Below the pieces are notes generated by a model. The model ran no database searches, had not been told where the DNA came from, and was given only the letters and a program-made list of their open reading frames with translations. A stretch of 29,873 nt of DNA, taken from positions 1-29,873 of the IMG/VR virus record IMGVR_UViG_3300019850_000004, one strand, 5' to 3'. This DNA is from a virus. Each line of letters starts with the position of its first letter. Position 1 is the first letter of the stretch. A program made the translations under genes and the position numbers. Shown piece by piece: positions 21,557 to 28,957 of this stretch.

Positions 21557-23371
21557 TTAGAAGTCTTCGGTCTCCTCGTCCTCTTCTACAGAGTGGGCGG
21601 GGAAGCCATTGTCGTCAAAGTCGTTGCTTTCAAAATCGGGCTCACTTTCTATAAGCCTTCCTGTCGGCTCGTCGTATCGAAGCCAACACGCTGTGCAACC
21701 ATCTTCTCCGGTGAAGCGGTTCTTAAGGATCACGATCTCTGTCCAGCTTCGTCGGACTGGATCACGTTTGTTCCTCTGGAGAGCAATAACGATGTCAGAT
21801 AGCTGGGAGATGGCTTGAGAGCCTCGTAGGTGGCTCAGGGTGATCTCCAGTCCCTCTTCGAAGCCTTTGTTACCGTCTGGCCTCTTAAGGTGAGACACAA
21901 CGATGATAGATACTCCTGTGGCCTCACATAGGTCACGAAGGCGGGTCATGGCGATGTCGAGAGCTTTACGCTCATCTGTGATATCAAGACCCGATATAAT
22001 GATGGAAATGTGATCAAGGATGATCACTTCGCACTTCTGAGCTACGGCCATAAACCTGATCTTGGCAAGGAGACCATCGAAGTCTTCGGAACCCCACTGC
22101 TTGTCGATGGAAATCTTCCCACCGTTGACAATCTCATCAAAGGCCTTCTGGGCCTCTTCTTGATCGAAGTCCTCTATCTGCTTCTTAGATTTGACGATCT
22201 TCTGGATATGCTCAGGAAGTCCCCTGAGAGCCCTCTGTATGTGGATACGCTTACCGAGGTGTAATCCGACCAGACCATCAATGGTGCGGCTCCACGACTG
22301 TTCTCGGTACACTAGGCCTATCTTGCGTTTCTGTTTATAGGCGAGGTCGTATGCCATCTCTGTAGCCACCGCAGATTTACCTACGCCAGTCCCAGCAGTC
22401 AGGGTCACAAGCTCTCCAGCACGAAGCCCCATGGTTACAGCAGTTACACCGTCCCAAGGATAAGGCCAAGCTTCAGCAGCCTCATAGTTGCTCCAGTCGT
22501 CCCGGAGGTCGCCCATGGTGACGATGCCCTCAGGCTTCCACTCACGAGCGTTGAAGATAGCTGAGATAAGCTCTGGATCGCGCTTGGCTAGGATCATGTC
22601 GTTCGCATCCTTCAGAGGAAGGTGAGCGATCTTCACGGTCATGTGGCAGGCAAGCTCCTGAGCCACCTCTTTAGCAGCCTCCTGTCCTTGTTCGTCCATA
22701 TCAAACATGAGGATGATCTCTTCGTAAAGAGAAAGATAGTCTAGGTTCTGGACAACATGCTTCAATGCGTTGCCAGCTCCTCCTCCAATAGACACCACAG
22801 GCCAGCGGTGGTCTTGAGCTTGAGACACGGCCATGGCATCGTATTCGCCCTCAGTGATGATAAGCTTCTTTCCTCCCTTGCCCCATAGGTGCTGTCCGAA
22901 GAGCTGAAGAGGCTCCTTAGGATTGTCTCCCTTAGCCATGCACATCTCTTTAGAGCGTTTGCGGAGCTTCTGAGCCACCACATCGTTGGACTTTATAGAG
23001 CGGTAAGGCATCACCACCGCTTCGAAGGTGTCTATCTTTCTGTTCGTCTCTGCATCCAGAAGGGAGGCTTCCCCTGTGGTTACACTGAACTTCTTCATGC
23101 TTTCTGCGGAGAGACCACGGGACTTTAAGCCAGTTGTCGGCACTTCCCCGTTGGTTACAAGAGGTATCTTGGTTTTGGTTTTAGACATACGTCCTTTACT
23201 CCGTCTTTTGATTTCAACAGTAGGGTTCCCGCTGTCACCTCCTCTTTTCTTCTGGCAAGAGTGGCAGTAGCTACCACCGTTCTGCCATAAGGTGAGGCAC
23301 CCATTGTGACCACAGTCTGGGCAATCGAGGTGCGTTTCAATGGGCTCCTCGTCGTTATCTATGCGCTCCAT
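21557..23371 (-). CDS. Primase-helicase (T7 gp4-like)
   Basis: 604 residues. The order is: zinc-binding domain with CPDC and CHSC (Cys17, Cys20, Cys36, Cys39); TOPRIM primase with LIITEGEYDAM (Glu174) and MFDMDEQG (Asp224, Asp226); linker; RecA-like helicase with Walker A TAGTGVGKSA (Lys332), Walker B EVIILDHIS (Asp453), SHLKRPDG (His494), and the H4 region LRGSQAISQLSDIVIALQRN. The acidic C-terminus ends in EETEDF, like the T7 tail that docks on the polymerase. An internal Met62 with an AAAGGA/GGAG context could start a helicase-only form, as Met64 does in T7. The ring helicase unwinds DNA and the primase makes primers. Confidence 0.96.
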   Translation of the reverse strand: MERIDNDEEPIETHLDCPDCGHNGCLTLWQNGGSYCHSCQKKRGGDSGNPTVEIKRRSKGRMSKTKTKIPLVTNGEVPTTGLKSRGLSAESMKKFSVTTGEASLLDAETNRKIDTFEAVVMPYRSIKSNDVVAQKLRKRSKEMCMAKGDNPKEPLQLFGQHLWGKGGKKLIITEGEYDAMAVSQAQDHRWPVVSIGGGAGNALKHVVQNLDYLSLYEEIILMFDMDEQGQEAAKEVAQELACHMTVKIAHLPLKDANDMILAKRDPELISAIFNAREWKPEGIVTMGDLRDDWSNYEAAEAWPYPWDGVTAVTMGLRAGELVTLTAGTGVGKSAVATEMAYDLAYKQKRKIGLVYREQSWSRTIDGLVGLHLGKRIHIQRALRGLPEHIQKIVKSKKQIEDFDQEEAQKAFDEIVNGGKISIDKQWGSEDFDGLLAKIRFMAVAQKCEVIILDHISIIISGLDITDERKALDIAMTRLRDLCEATGVSIIVVSHLKRPDGNKGFEEGLEITLSHLRGSQAISQLSDIVIALQRNKRDPVRRSWTEIVILKNRFTGEDGCTACWLRYDEPTGRLIESEPDFESNDFDDNGFPAHSVEEDEETEDF

Positions 23372-23388
23372 ATGAGTGCCTCCTTAGT

Positions 23389-23607
23389 TTATTCGCTGTC
23401 CACCAGAGCGCCGATCTTGGCGGCTGCGTTGAGAGCACGCTGGCTTTCTGCCAAGGCTTCATCTCGTGTGGTTACGGCGGTATTGATGATACCATCCTGA
23501 GCCTCTGCCTGAGCGATAGACGCAGCAGAGCGGCGGTTAAGTTCTTCCACCATGGAGGAGAAAGAAGATAGGATGGTAGTAACAGGACGTGGCTTACGTG
23601 TCAGCAT
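23389..23607 (-). CDS. Small coiled-coil-type protein
   Basis: 72 residues from the ATG at 23607, preceded by TGAGGA; a slightly earlier ATG at 23622 overlaps the previous stop but has no ribosome site. The first 15 residues are basic (TRKPRPVTTILSS) and the rest is one long helix rich in Ala, Glu and Ser (MVEELNRRSAASIAQAEAQD; RDEALAESQRALNAAAKIGA). Similar short proteins sit just before the primase gene in other T7-like marine phages, to my recollection. Function unknown. Confidence 0.65.
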   Translation of the reverse strand: MLTRKPRPVTTILSSFSSMVEELNRRSAASIAQAEAQDGIINTAVTTRDEALAESQRALNAAAKIGALVDSE

Positions 23608-23621
23608 TTGTATATTCCTCA

Positions 23622-23891
23622 TTAAACTGCTGCTGTAGCGATGAAGTACCGGGTGTAGCGTTTGCCAGTTACCGGGTTGTTCTTACGCTGTCGATCAACG
23701 GAGTACACTGGACGAATGTCCTCATCTCCCTCAAACCGAGGAGGATGGTTCAATGCTTCGATCTCGGTGATCCTCCGCGTTAGTGATGCGGACGTAATGT
23801 CCAAGTCGATCAATGCCTCTCGTGCAGAGATTGCTCCACCGTTCTTCTTAGTGAAGTCGATGATCCTGCTGGCCAAAGGTGTTAATTTCAT
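23622..23891 (-). CDS. Small winged helix-turn-helix protein
   Basis: 89 residues from the ATG at 23891, which overlaps the previous stop (ATGA); AGGGA lies upstream. ISAREALIDLDITSASLTRR, then ITEIEAL, is a clear helix-turn-helix of the phage type classed with HTH_39. The wing follows (VYSVDRQRKN and KRYTRYFI). Such small proteins are probably DNA-binding regulators or antirepressor-like factors; the target is unknown. Extension of the frame upstream runs through the membrane-protein gene and is not real. Confidence 0.8.
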   Translation of the reverse strand: MKLTPLASRIIDFTKKNGGAISAREALIDLDITSASLTRRITEIEALNHPPRFEGDEDIRPVYSVDRQRKNNPVTGKRYTRYFIATAAV

Positions 23892-24064
23892 AGTTTGTTC
23901 CCTATCCAGACTAAAAGACCACCAACAATGACGCATAGAAGACCTATGGCAAACATAATTAGCGATGGGAGAAGCACTAAGAGCCAACCAATGTTGATCA
24001 GCGCCATGAGCTTCAATACGATAAGCACAGCCGTCAGTAGGTGTGCAATTTGTGCAATGTTCAT
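23888..24064 (-). CDS. Small two-helix membrane protein, holin candidate (58 aa)
   Basis: A short gene with ATGA overlaps on both sides and AGGAGC 5 nt before the ATG. The 58-residue product is almost wholly hydrophobic: segment 1 at about residues 8-24 (HLLTAVLIVLKLMALIN), then WLLVLLPSLIMFAIGL and LCVIVGGLLVWIGNKL. It directly follows the M15 lysin gene. Small two-helix proteins beside an endolysin are usually holins, which make holes for lysin release, so this is my preferred role; direct evidence is lacking. Confidence 0.7.
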   Translation of the reverse strand: MNIAQIAHLLTAVLIVLKLMALINIGWLLVLLPSLIMFAIGLLCVIVGGLLVWIGNKL

Positions 24065-24555
24065 TTCTTGCTCCTAAAATCCCACATATACAAGTCACCG
24101 TTAGGCTTAGGTTCTCGCATGTCGATGTGGATGAACGAATTGTAACGACCAATTCCGTTGAAGCCTCGCTTAATTGCGGCATCTTCAATCATGTCGCCGT
24201 ACTCTTGCCACTTGCCCGGACGTGCGGGTCTAAGTGAGATGTCGAATGCTCGACCTCTAAGATGCTGTGACCGTGTACCACCGCCATCAGCTTTGTTCTG
24301 TGCCTCATCTCTGTAGCCACAGTTGATCCATAGTCCTCCCTTTCCGGGAAGGTATAGACGCAAAAAGTGAGGGTCAGACATTAAGTCCGTTCTAACTCCT
24401 TGGAGACCTTCCATTGCAGGGAGATGGATACGAAGCATTCCTGTGTTCTCTGTAGCCACTGACTTAGGAGAGAAGTTAGGGAACGAATCCTCCCATCGTG
24501 GGTTGTTCTCCCACATGGTGTAGTGGCCAATGATTGGATCAGTCAAACCAGTCAT
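24061..24555 (-). CDS. Peptidase M15-type endolysin (D-Ala-D-Ala carboxypeptidase / L-Ala-D-Glu peptidase fold)
   Basis: 164 residues from the ATG at 24555, set by AGGAGG 6 nt upstream. The M15 zinc motif S-x-H-x-x-G-x-A-x-D is seen as SQHLRGRAFD (His98, Asp105), and the second part is FIHIDMRE (His143). GLWINCGYRDEAQNKADGGG just before is also typical of the M15_3 group. The enzyme should cleave peptide bonds in peptidoglycan. It occupies the place of T7 gene 3.5, whose amidase also inhibits the phage RNA polymerase; whether this lysin does so is unknown. It overlaps the endonuclease end by 17 bases. No signal peptide is seen. Confidence 0.88.
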   Translation of the reverse strand: MTGLTDPIIGHYTMWENNPRWEDSFPNFSPKSVATENTGMLRIHLPAMEGLQGVRTDLMSDPHFLRLYLPGKGGLWINCGYRDEAQNKADGGGTRSQHLRGRAFDISLRPARPGKWQEYGDMIEDAAIKRGFNGIGRYNSFIHIDMREPKPNGDLYMWDFRSKK

Positions 24556-25024
24556 CCGGCACCTCCTTATCTGCATATACGAAGTTGTTCTTCTCACACC
24601 ACATAGCATAGGTGGTCTTAGAACCCTTGCGTATCTTAGATTTGCTCCGTGTGAATACGAAGCGGATATCGCTGTACGGAAGTTCTTTGGCGATAAGGAT
24701 ATGTTTCTGTCTATCTGCGACATCAAAGATACCCTTGCTCTCCACGACGAAGTGTTCCTTCCACCAGTCCTCAGAGAGGTACCAGTCCTCAGGTAGAGGC
24801 TGGACAGGTTCTCTGTCTCGTCGAAGGGTAAAGTCGTGTGTGTACTTAGCAACCCTAGAGGGGATTGTGTACTTAAGAGCAGCCGGTTCAAAAAGGAAAC
24901 CAACCCCACGGTCTGTGAGGTCGGCTCCTATTGTCTCTTCCAGACCAGAACGATACCCGTTTGCGATGGCGCGAGACTTAGCGTCTCTAAAGCCTTTCTT
25001 TCCGGGGTATATCTTTCCAGCCAT
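24539..25024 (-). CDS. Endonuclease I (T7 gp3-like Holliday junction resolvase)
   Basis: 161 residues. It aligns by eye with T7 gp3: YRSGLEETIG (catalytic Glu29), YTHDFTL (Asp64), VVESKGIFD (Glu95, Lys97), then DRQKHILIAKELPYSDIRFV and KGSKTTYAMWCEKN. This is the PD-(D/E)xK-type site that cuts branched DNA and helps degrade host DNA. The first 20 residues are basic, as in T7. The ATG overlaps the stop of the single-stranded DNA-binding protein (TAATG). Between Asp64 and Glu95 it is longer than T7 gp3, with a Trp-rich insert (EDWYLSEDWWKEH). Confidence 0.95.
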   Translation of the reverse strand: MAGKIYPGKKGFRDAKSRAIANGYRSGLEETIGADLTDRGVGFLFEPAALKYTIPSRVAKYTHDFTLRRDREPVQPLPEDWYLSEDWWKEHFVVESKGIFDVADRQKHILIAKELPYSDIRFVFTRSKSKIRKGSKTTYAMWCEKNNFVYADKEVPDDWFD

Positions 25025-25662
25025 TACCAGTCCTGATCTTCCTCATCATCGTCGCCATCTTCATCGGACGGGGTATCATCTTCATCATCCTCGTCGTCTT
25101 CGTCAATGTCTCGACCGCGCTGAGTAGCGATTGCTTCAGTGATCTCGCCTTCTTCAACATCGTCAGATGCGTCATCGAAGCCACCAACTTTAACGAAACC
25201 AATGACCTGTGCGGCCTTAAGGAAGCAAGACACGCTACCGTTATCTTCGTTGTAGGAGAAGCCAACCTTGAGTTTCCCCGTCGATCCTCCGCCAATGATA
25301 GGCAGGGCGTCTTCAGGATAGGGCTCTCCTTTTACGTTGAATACCTCTGGAATATAATCCGAAGACGCATCAATGTAGTATGTGTCGTCTGTCGTCTTGT
25401 AAATCTTGGTGCCAAGGCCACCGATCAGCATGCGCTTACAGCCGGACTTACGCTTGGTGTCCTCGAAAGTCACCTTGCCCGGCTTTTTGCCTGCCTTCTC
25501 GATTAGTTCCTTGATCTTCCCAACAACTTCCATCGCGTCGTCCTTTGACGCAAAGTGTCCCTGAGTTTTGTAGTTGCCATACTTGCTGTCCGGTCGCGTA
25601 ATGTTGCAGTGAATGAACGTTACCTTAGGCGTGTTGGCAGTGAGTTTAACTTTCTTCGCCAT
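25024..25662 (-). CDS. Single-stranded DNA-binding protein (T7 gp2.5-like)
   Basis: 212 residues from the ATG at 25662 with GAGG upstream; the longer in-frame start at 25713 would overlap the previous gene by 68 bases. The middle is beta-rich as in OB folds (KVTFIHCNITRPDSKYGNYK; KLKVGFSYNEDNGSVSCFLK). The last 26 residues are almost all Asp and Glu and end in Trp (DDDEEDQDW). T7 gp2.5 likewise ends in an acidic tail with a terminal aromatic residue that contacts polymerase and helicase. Its place just before endonuclease I fits T7 order. Confidence 0.92.
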   Translation of the reverse strand: MAKKVKLTANTPKVTFIHCNITRPDSKYGNYKTQGHFASKDDAMEVVGKIKELIEKAGKKPGKVTFEDTKRKSGCKRMLIGGLGTKIYKTTDDTYYIDASSDYIPEVFNVKGEPYPEDALPIIGGGSTGKLKVGFSYNEDNGSVSCFLKAAQVIGFVKVGGFDDASDDVEEGEITEAIATQRGRDIDEDDEDDEDDTPSDEDGDDDEEDQDW

Positions 25663-25966
25663 CTTCCTGTTCCTCTTTAAGTGCGTCCCGTAAGTCCGGG
25701 GACAATAATTCACGGACGTTCTTGACCTGAAAGTATTCTTCGTAGGTCATATCGCCGTTATCCCGATACTCCTCCAGTTCCTCTTCAGTTGCCGTTAGAC
25801 AACCACGGACGAATGAAACTATATCATTCATCTGAGCCGCTTGGGCTAGGTGTTCTTTATGAACTCCTGCTTTGATCAGTGCGGTGGTGAGGTCTGTTGG
25901 GATCGGAATTTCCAGTTCCCTAGCCACACAGAATAGTGCGATTAGGTTCATCTTTTCATTGATCAT
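25646..25966 (-). CDS. Small acidic hypothetical protein after the RNA polymerase
   Basis: 106 residues. TGAGGA precedes the ATG, 6 bases past the polymerase stop. Mostly helical (LIALFCVARELEIPIPTDLT; HLAQAAQMNDIVSFVRGCLT) with an acidic C-terminal half (TEEELEEYRDNGDMTYEEYF) and end (EEQEDGEES). In T7 the genes between 1 and 2.5 encode small host-takeover proteins such as the host RNA polymerase inhibitor. A similar role is conceivable but no motif proves it. Confidence 0.7.
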   Translation of the reverse strand: MINEKMNLIALFCVARELEIPIPTDLTTALIKAGVHKEHLAQAAQMNDIVSFVRGCLTATEEELEEYRDNGDMTYEEYFQVKNVRELLSPDLRDALKEEQEDGEES

Positions 25967-25972
25967 AATTCC

Positions 25973-28603
25973 TCAACAGAATGAGTATGTAGAGCGAAGG
26001 ATAGTTCGGATGTCGAAGTCACCCTTCGCCGGTGGTGGTAGAAGTCTCTGGCGTCCTTCTTCCGATAGTTGCTCCCATGCTTCGTCGTATAAGACCTGAA
26101 AGATATCATAGTCTTCATACATCTTGACCATAGCTTCACGGATTAGCCAGAAGAAACGTTCCGTGTCGCCAGCGTGGGTAGCAAAGCTGTCGTGGATCAT
26201 ACTGAAGTCTCTCATACCTTCTTCGAGAGCGTGCAGGACGATCCTCATCAAGTGCGCGGCATCCATGGAGTGGATTACATTAGGGGACACTGCGGATTTC
26301 TGTTTTCGAGCGTTGAGCTTTGGGAGTACTGAAGACCTCATTAGGAACGAGTGGTTCTTCCACACTCTTCCATCGTCTTCGTCATAGTCGTCCTGCTTAG
26401 CTACGTTCGGTATTGTTACGTGACGGTCATAGACCTTTATGTTAAATCTCTTGTTGTCGTAGGTGTTATACTTGTGGACCACGGGGAAACCTACGGGGGT
26501 CATCCAGTAGACACACTTTCCCTCTTGAGATAAGAGACGGGCTACATGCTTGAACCATGACATTCCGGTTGCAGCAGAGACAACTACCTCGTGGATAGCT
26601 ATCCAAATCTTCTTGGCGAGATATCCTACCGCACCAAACTGCGTGGTGTAGTCCTCAAAAGGGTGGGCATCTATCTGACCGTGAAGTACCTGAGTTGTCA
26701 GTGGGCGCATTAAGTCAGCCATGAGCTGGTCTTTGAAGCCGTATTCCTCTGAGCTATACCCATAGGTCATGACCTGCCTTTTGACGGTCTTTCGATCTAC
26801 TCCATGAGCAAGCCACATCTTCGCAAATAATCGTTCACCTGCTTCGCCGGTATGTCGTGATCCATCATTATGTTCAAGTTGTGCTGTTGCAGGGCGTTCG
26901 GCATCCTCTTTAACGCTATCATACACCCTGCTTGATACGGCTGCATATACATCTTGGGGGTCGGGGAGGTCGTGGAGGTTGACAAGTCTGGCATCTTGAG
27001 AGCTTCGTAAAGCTGCTGCATAATGTTGTAGCCCTGAGTTGGAGCCGTCCAGTGCAATTGGTTGATGAGAGATGAAACTGTTTCCTCTTTTGACATATCC
27101 TTCCCATTCGAAACATGCTGCGAGGAACTTGAAGGGTTTCTCTGCGAGTATCCATCCGGTGTTCCCGAAGGGGTCTCGTGCGTAGCTGCAAAGGAGGTCG
27201 CTATTGGACTGGACCCATAGCCACCGATCCTCAAGCTTTCTTTTATGTGCCCCATCGAACTCACCGCATCCGACAATGTGAAGAGCAAGCCAATACGCTC
27301 CGCGAGGTCCAAGGGCTTTTCCGTCTGCAAATTCAAGGAGAGCTGATACATAATCTTCTCGCTGGTGGTTGAAATGTGGAATGGGATAGACACGACCCCT
27401 GAAGTCAAGGTTGTGGGGTAGCCAGAACCGACCGTATTCTGCTAGGTCTTTAGCCTCCGAAATGTCTTTAGAGAAACTAGAGACACCTGTTCTAACTGCG
27501 TCATTAGCTGCTCGAACGGCGGCACTATCTCTAAGGTACGATATCTGTTGCTCCTTAGACAGAGCTTCGAAGTCCTCAGGCTTTGGGACCTCATCTACAA
27601 GGGAGGCCTTAGGGAGCTTATTGATCTCTCCTCCAAGATCAAGCTTCCATGCCCAGTCAATCGCTTCCAGTACCCGCTTGTTGATGCGGTATGGTGTAGC
27701 CTGTATAGCGTTGAGGGCGTCTAAGGCCTCCCTCATCGTTCCCTCGTCACCTGCGACCTTTAGCATTTGTTGCATCTTAGGATCATAGGCTCGTCTAACG
27801 AGAGGTGTTCTCAAGTTGGTCTCAGGTAGAAGGTAAGGGCCGTGTTCTTCAGCAGCGCCTTTCCATGGTGTTGGTGACACCACCATTGGTGAGAACATTG
27901 GACGCATCCAACGCTCAAGCTCATTGTTCTCCTTAAGCCACTCAAGGATTTCCTCGTCGAGGGATAGGTGAGTTACTTCGGTCTTGTTCTTTGTGTCCCA
28001 CTTCTTCTCTGGGAAGAAGATGTCTGTGTAGAATACTGAGTTTAAGATGACGGAACCGATACGGAGACGGGAGCCTTCATCCAGCTTTCCAGCTTCTCTC
28101 TTGAATTTAGATCGATTACGGACTTTCTTCTTAGGGTCAACCCTGTCTCCGAAGAGGCGGGTGTATAGCTTCGGGTCATCGCTCTCAAGACCGTTGTGAA
28201 GGGCTTCCATCTGAATGATGTCAGCGATCCTAACGGCAATGTTTAGGTAGTTAGTTCGGTCCCAATGGCCGAATGCCATGTTGAGGCCAATATAAGCGCA
28301 TTGGAAAAGCCCGCTTCTCTCTATGAGATTAAGCTCAGCTATACGTTGTCCGTTGCGGAGACCATCTCGTAGTCGGGCCAATTCTTTCTCAAGATGCTCA
28401 GCGGTGGCCGGAAGGGCGTTCTGAAGGAGCCTCTTGATAGGAGATGCCCCTAAGTGTTCGTCCCTCGCTGCCATGCTTTCGAGGCCCATGTCGAACCTGT
28501 CAGCGCCCACCTGAGCAGAAATCCTCTCTCGCTCTTCCTGTGCTTGGGTAAGCTCCTGTGTGGCGGCGCTTGTATATCTATATGTGTCATTCTGTTCAGA
28601 CAT
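25973..28603 (-). CDS. Single-subunit DNA-directed RNA polymerase (T7 gp1-like)
   Basis: 876 residues (T7: 883). Key regions are present: LDFRGRVYPIPHFN (residues 399-412), ALDGSNSGLQHY with Asp519 (T7 Asp537), DRKTVKRQVMTYGYS with Lys608 and Tyr616 (T7 Lys631, Tyr639), and NVIHSMDAAHL plus SMIHDSF with His804-Asp805 (T7 His811-Asp812). The C-terminus ends STYSFC where T7 ends SDFAFA. It should transcribe the leftward middle and late genes from the promoters found here. The first ATG has a poor ribosome site, yet similarity to the T7 N-terminal helices begins soon after, and no better start is seen. A phage promoter overlaps codons 3-11. Confidence 0.97.
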   Translation of the reverse strand: MSEQNDTYRYTSAATQELTQAQEERERISAQVGADRFDMGLESMAARDEHLGASPIKRLLQNALPATAEHLEKELARLRDGLRNGQRIAELNLIERSGLFQCAYIGLNMAFGHWDRTNYLNIAVRIADIIQMEALHNGLESDDPKLYTRLFGDRVDPKKKVRNRSKFKREAGKLDEGSRLRIGSVILNSVFYTDIFFPEKKWDTKNKTEVTHLSLDEEILEWLKENNELERWMRPMFSPMVVSPTPWKGAAEEHGPYLLPETNLRTPLVRRAYDPKMQQMLKVAGDEGTMREALDALNAIQATPYRINKRVLEAIDWAWKLDLGGEINKLPKASLVDEVPKPEDFEALSKEQQISYLRDSAAVRAANDAVRTGVSSFSKDISEAKDLAEYGRFWLPHNLDFRGRVYPIPHFNHQREDYVSALLEFADGKALGPRGAYWLALHIVGCGEFDGAHKRKLEDRWLWVQSNSDLLCSYARDPFGNTGWILAEKPFKFLAACFEWEGYVKRGNSFISHQPIALDGSNSGLQHYAAALRSSQDARLVNLHDLPDPQDVYAAVSSRVYDSVKEDAERPATAQLEHNDGSRHTGEAGERLFAKMWLAHGVDRKTVKRQVMTYGYSSEEYGFKDQLMADLMRPLTTQVLHGQIDAHPFEDYTTQFGAVGYLAKKIWIAIHEVVVSAATGMSWFKHVARLLSQEGKCVYWMTPVGFPVVHKYNTYDNKRFNIKVYDRHVTIPNVAKQDDYDEDDGRVWKNHSFLMRSSVLPKLNARKQKSAVSPNVIHSMDAAHLMRIVLHALEEGMRDFSMIHDSFATHAGDTERFFWLIREAMVKMYEDYDIFQVLYDEAWEQLSEEGRQRLLPPPAKGDFDIRTILRSTYSFC
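28572..28596 (-). promoter_or_regulatory. Phage promoter-like site inside the 5' end of the RNA polymerase gene
   Basis: The plus strand reads CTATATGTGTCATTCTGTT (28578-28596), differing at one position from the two other copies. The predicted start is the G at about 28578, inside codon 9 of the polymerase gene. Transcripts from it would lack the polymerase start codon and so would serve the genes downstream. The +2 to +6 bases differ from the other two copies. Confidence 0.75.
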
Positions 28604-28625
28604 TAAACAAGGAAACCCAATTAAA

Positions 28626-28736
28626 TCAATTGACTAAGGAAGGATACGCATTGCAGGCTTGCAAGACAAGTAGAAGTGCTCCACAGCACACCATGAAGAT
28701 ACCATACTCTCGGATGAAGTCATCAGGATCGGGCAT
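28626..28736 (-). CDS. Very small putative membrane peptide (36 aa)
   Basis: A 36-codon frame whose ATG overlaps the previous stop (TAATG), with AAGGGA about 8 nt upstream. It begins with a short acidic part (MPDPDDFIREYG) and has one hydrophobic segment, IFMVCCGALLLVLQA. Its size makes it uncertain; it fills the gap before the RNA polymerase gene. Confidence 0.45.
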   Translation of the reverse strand: MPDPDDFIREYGIFMVCCGALLLVLQACNAYPSLVN

Positions 28737-28957
28737 TACCACAGTCCCTTATATTCTCGAACACCTTCATCGTCTCCAAAGTTGACGAAACTTACGACAG
28801 CCACCATATCCTTGGTGGACACCTGAGCCCACTGAAACTCTCCCACAGAAGATGCAGCACTTCGGGCCTCCTGAATGGTCTCATACGAGCCTTCGAAGTC
28901 TGCAACTCCTCCTATCGGGTAGTGCATCTGTCCTTTGAACACAAGATACTGTTTCAC
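28736..28957 (-). CDS. Small hypothetical protein (73 aa), GTG start
   Basis: The GTG at 28957 overlaps the TGA of the integrase gene and has AGAGGAG 7 nt upstream; an earlier in-frame ATG at 29017 lies well inside the integrase and lacks such a site. The product is beta-alpha by appearance (QYLVFKGQMHYPIGGVADFE; TIQEARSAASSVGEFQWAQV), acidic, without a membrane segment. It may act in early infection or in the lysogenic decision given its place between integrase and polymerase, but this is guesswork. Confidence 0.65.
   Translation of the reverse strand: MKQYLVFKGQMHYPIGGVADFEGSYETIQEARSAASSVGEFQWAQVSTKDMVAVVSFVNFGDDEGVREYKGLW

Noticed and set aside
23892-24188. Upstream extension of the winged-helix protein
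   Set aside because: It runs over the membrane-protein gene and the lysin end in another frame; the ATG at 23891 with stop/start overlap is better supported.
24556-24909. Upstream extension of the M15 lysin through the endonuclease gene
   Set aside because: The extra part is an out-of-frame shadow of endonuclease I; AGGAGG places the start at 24555.
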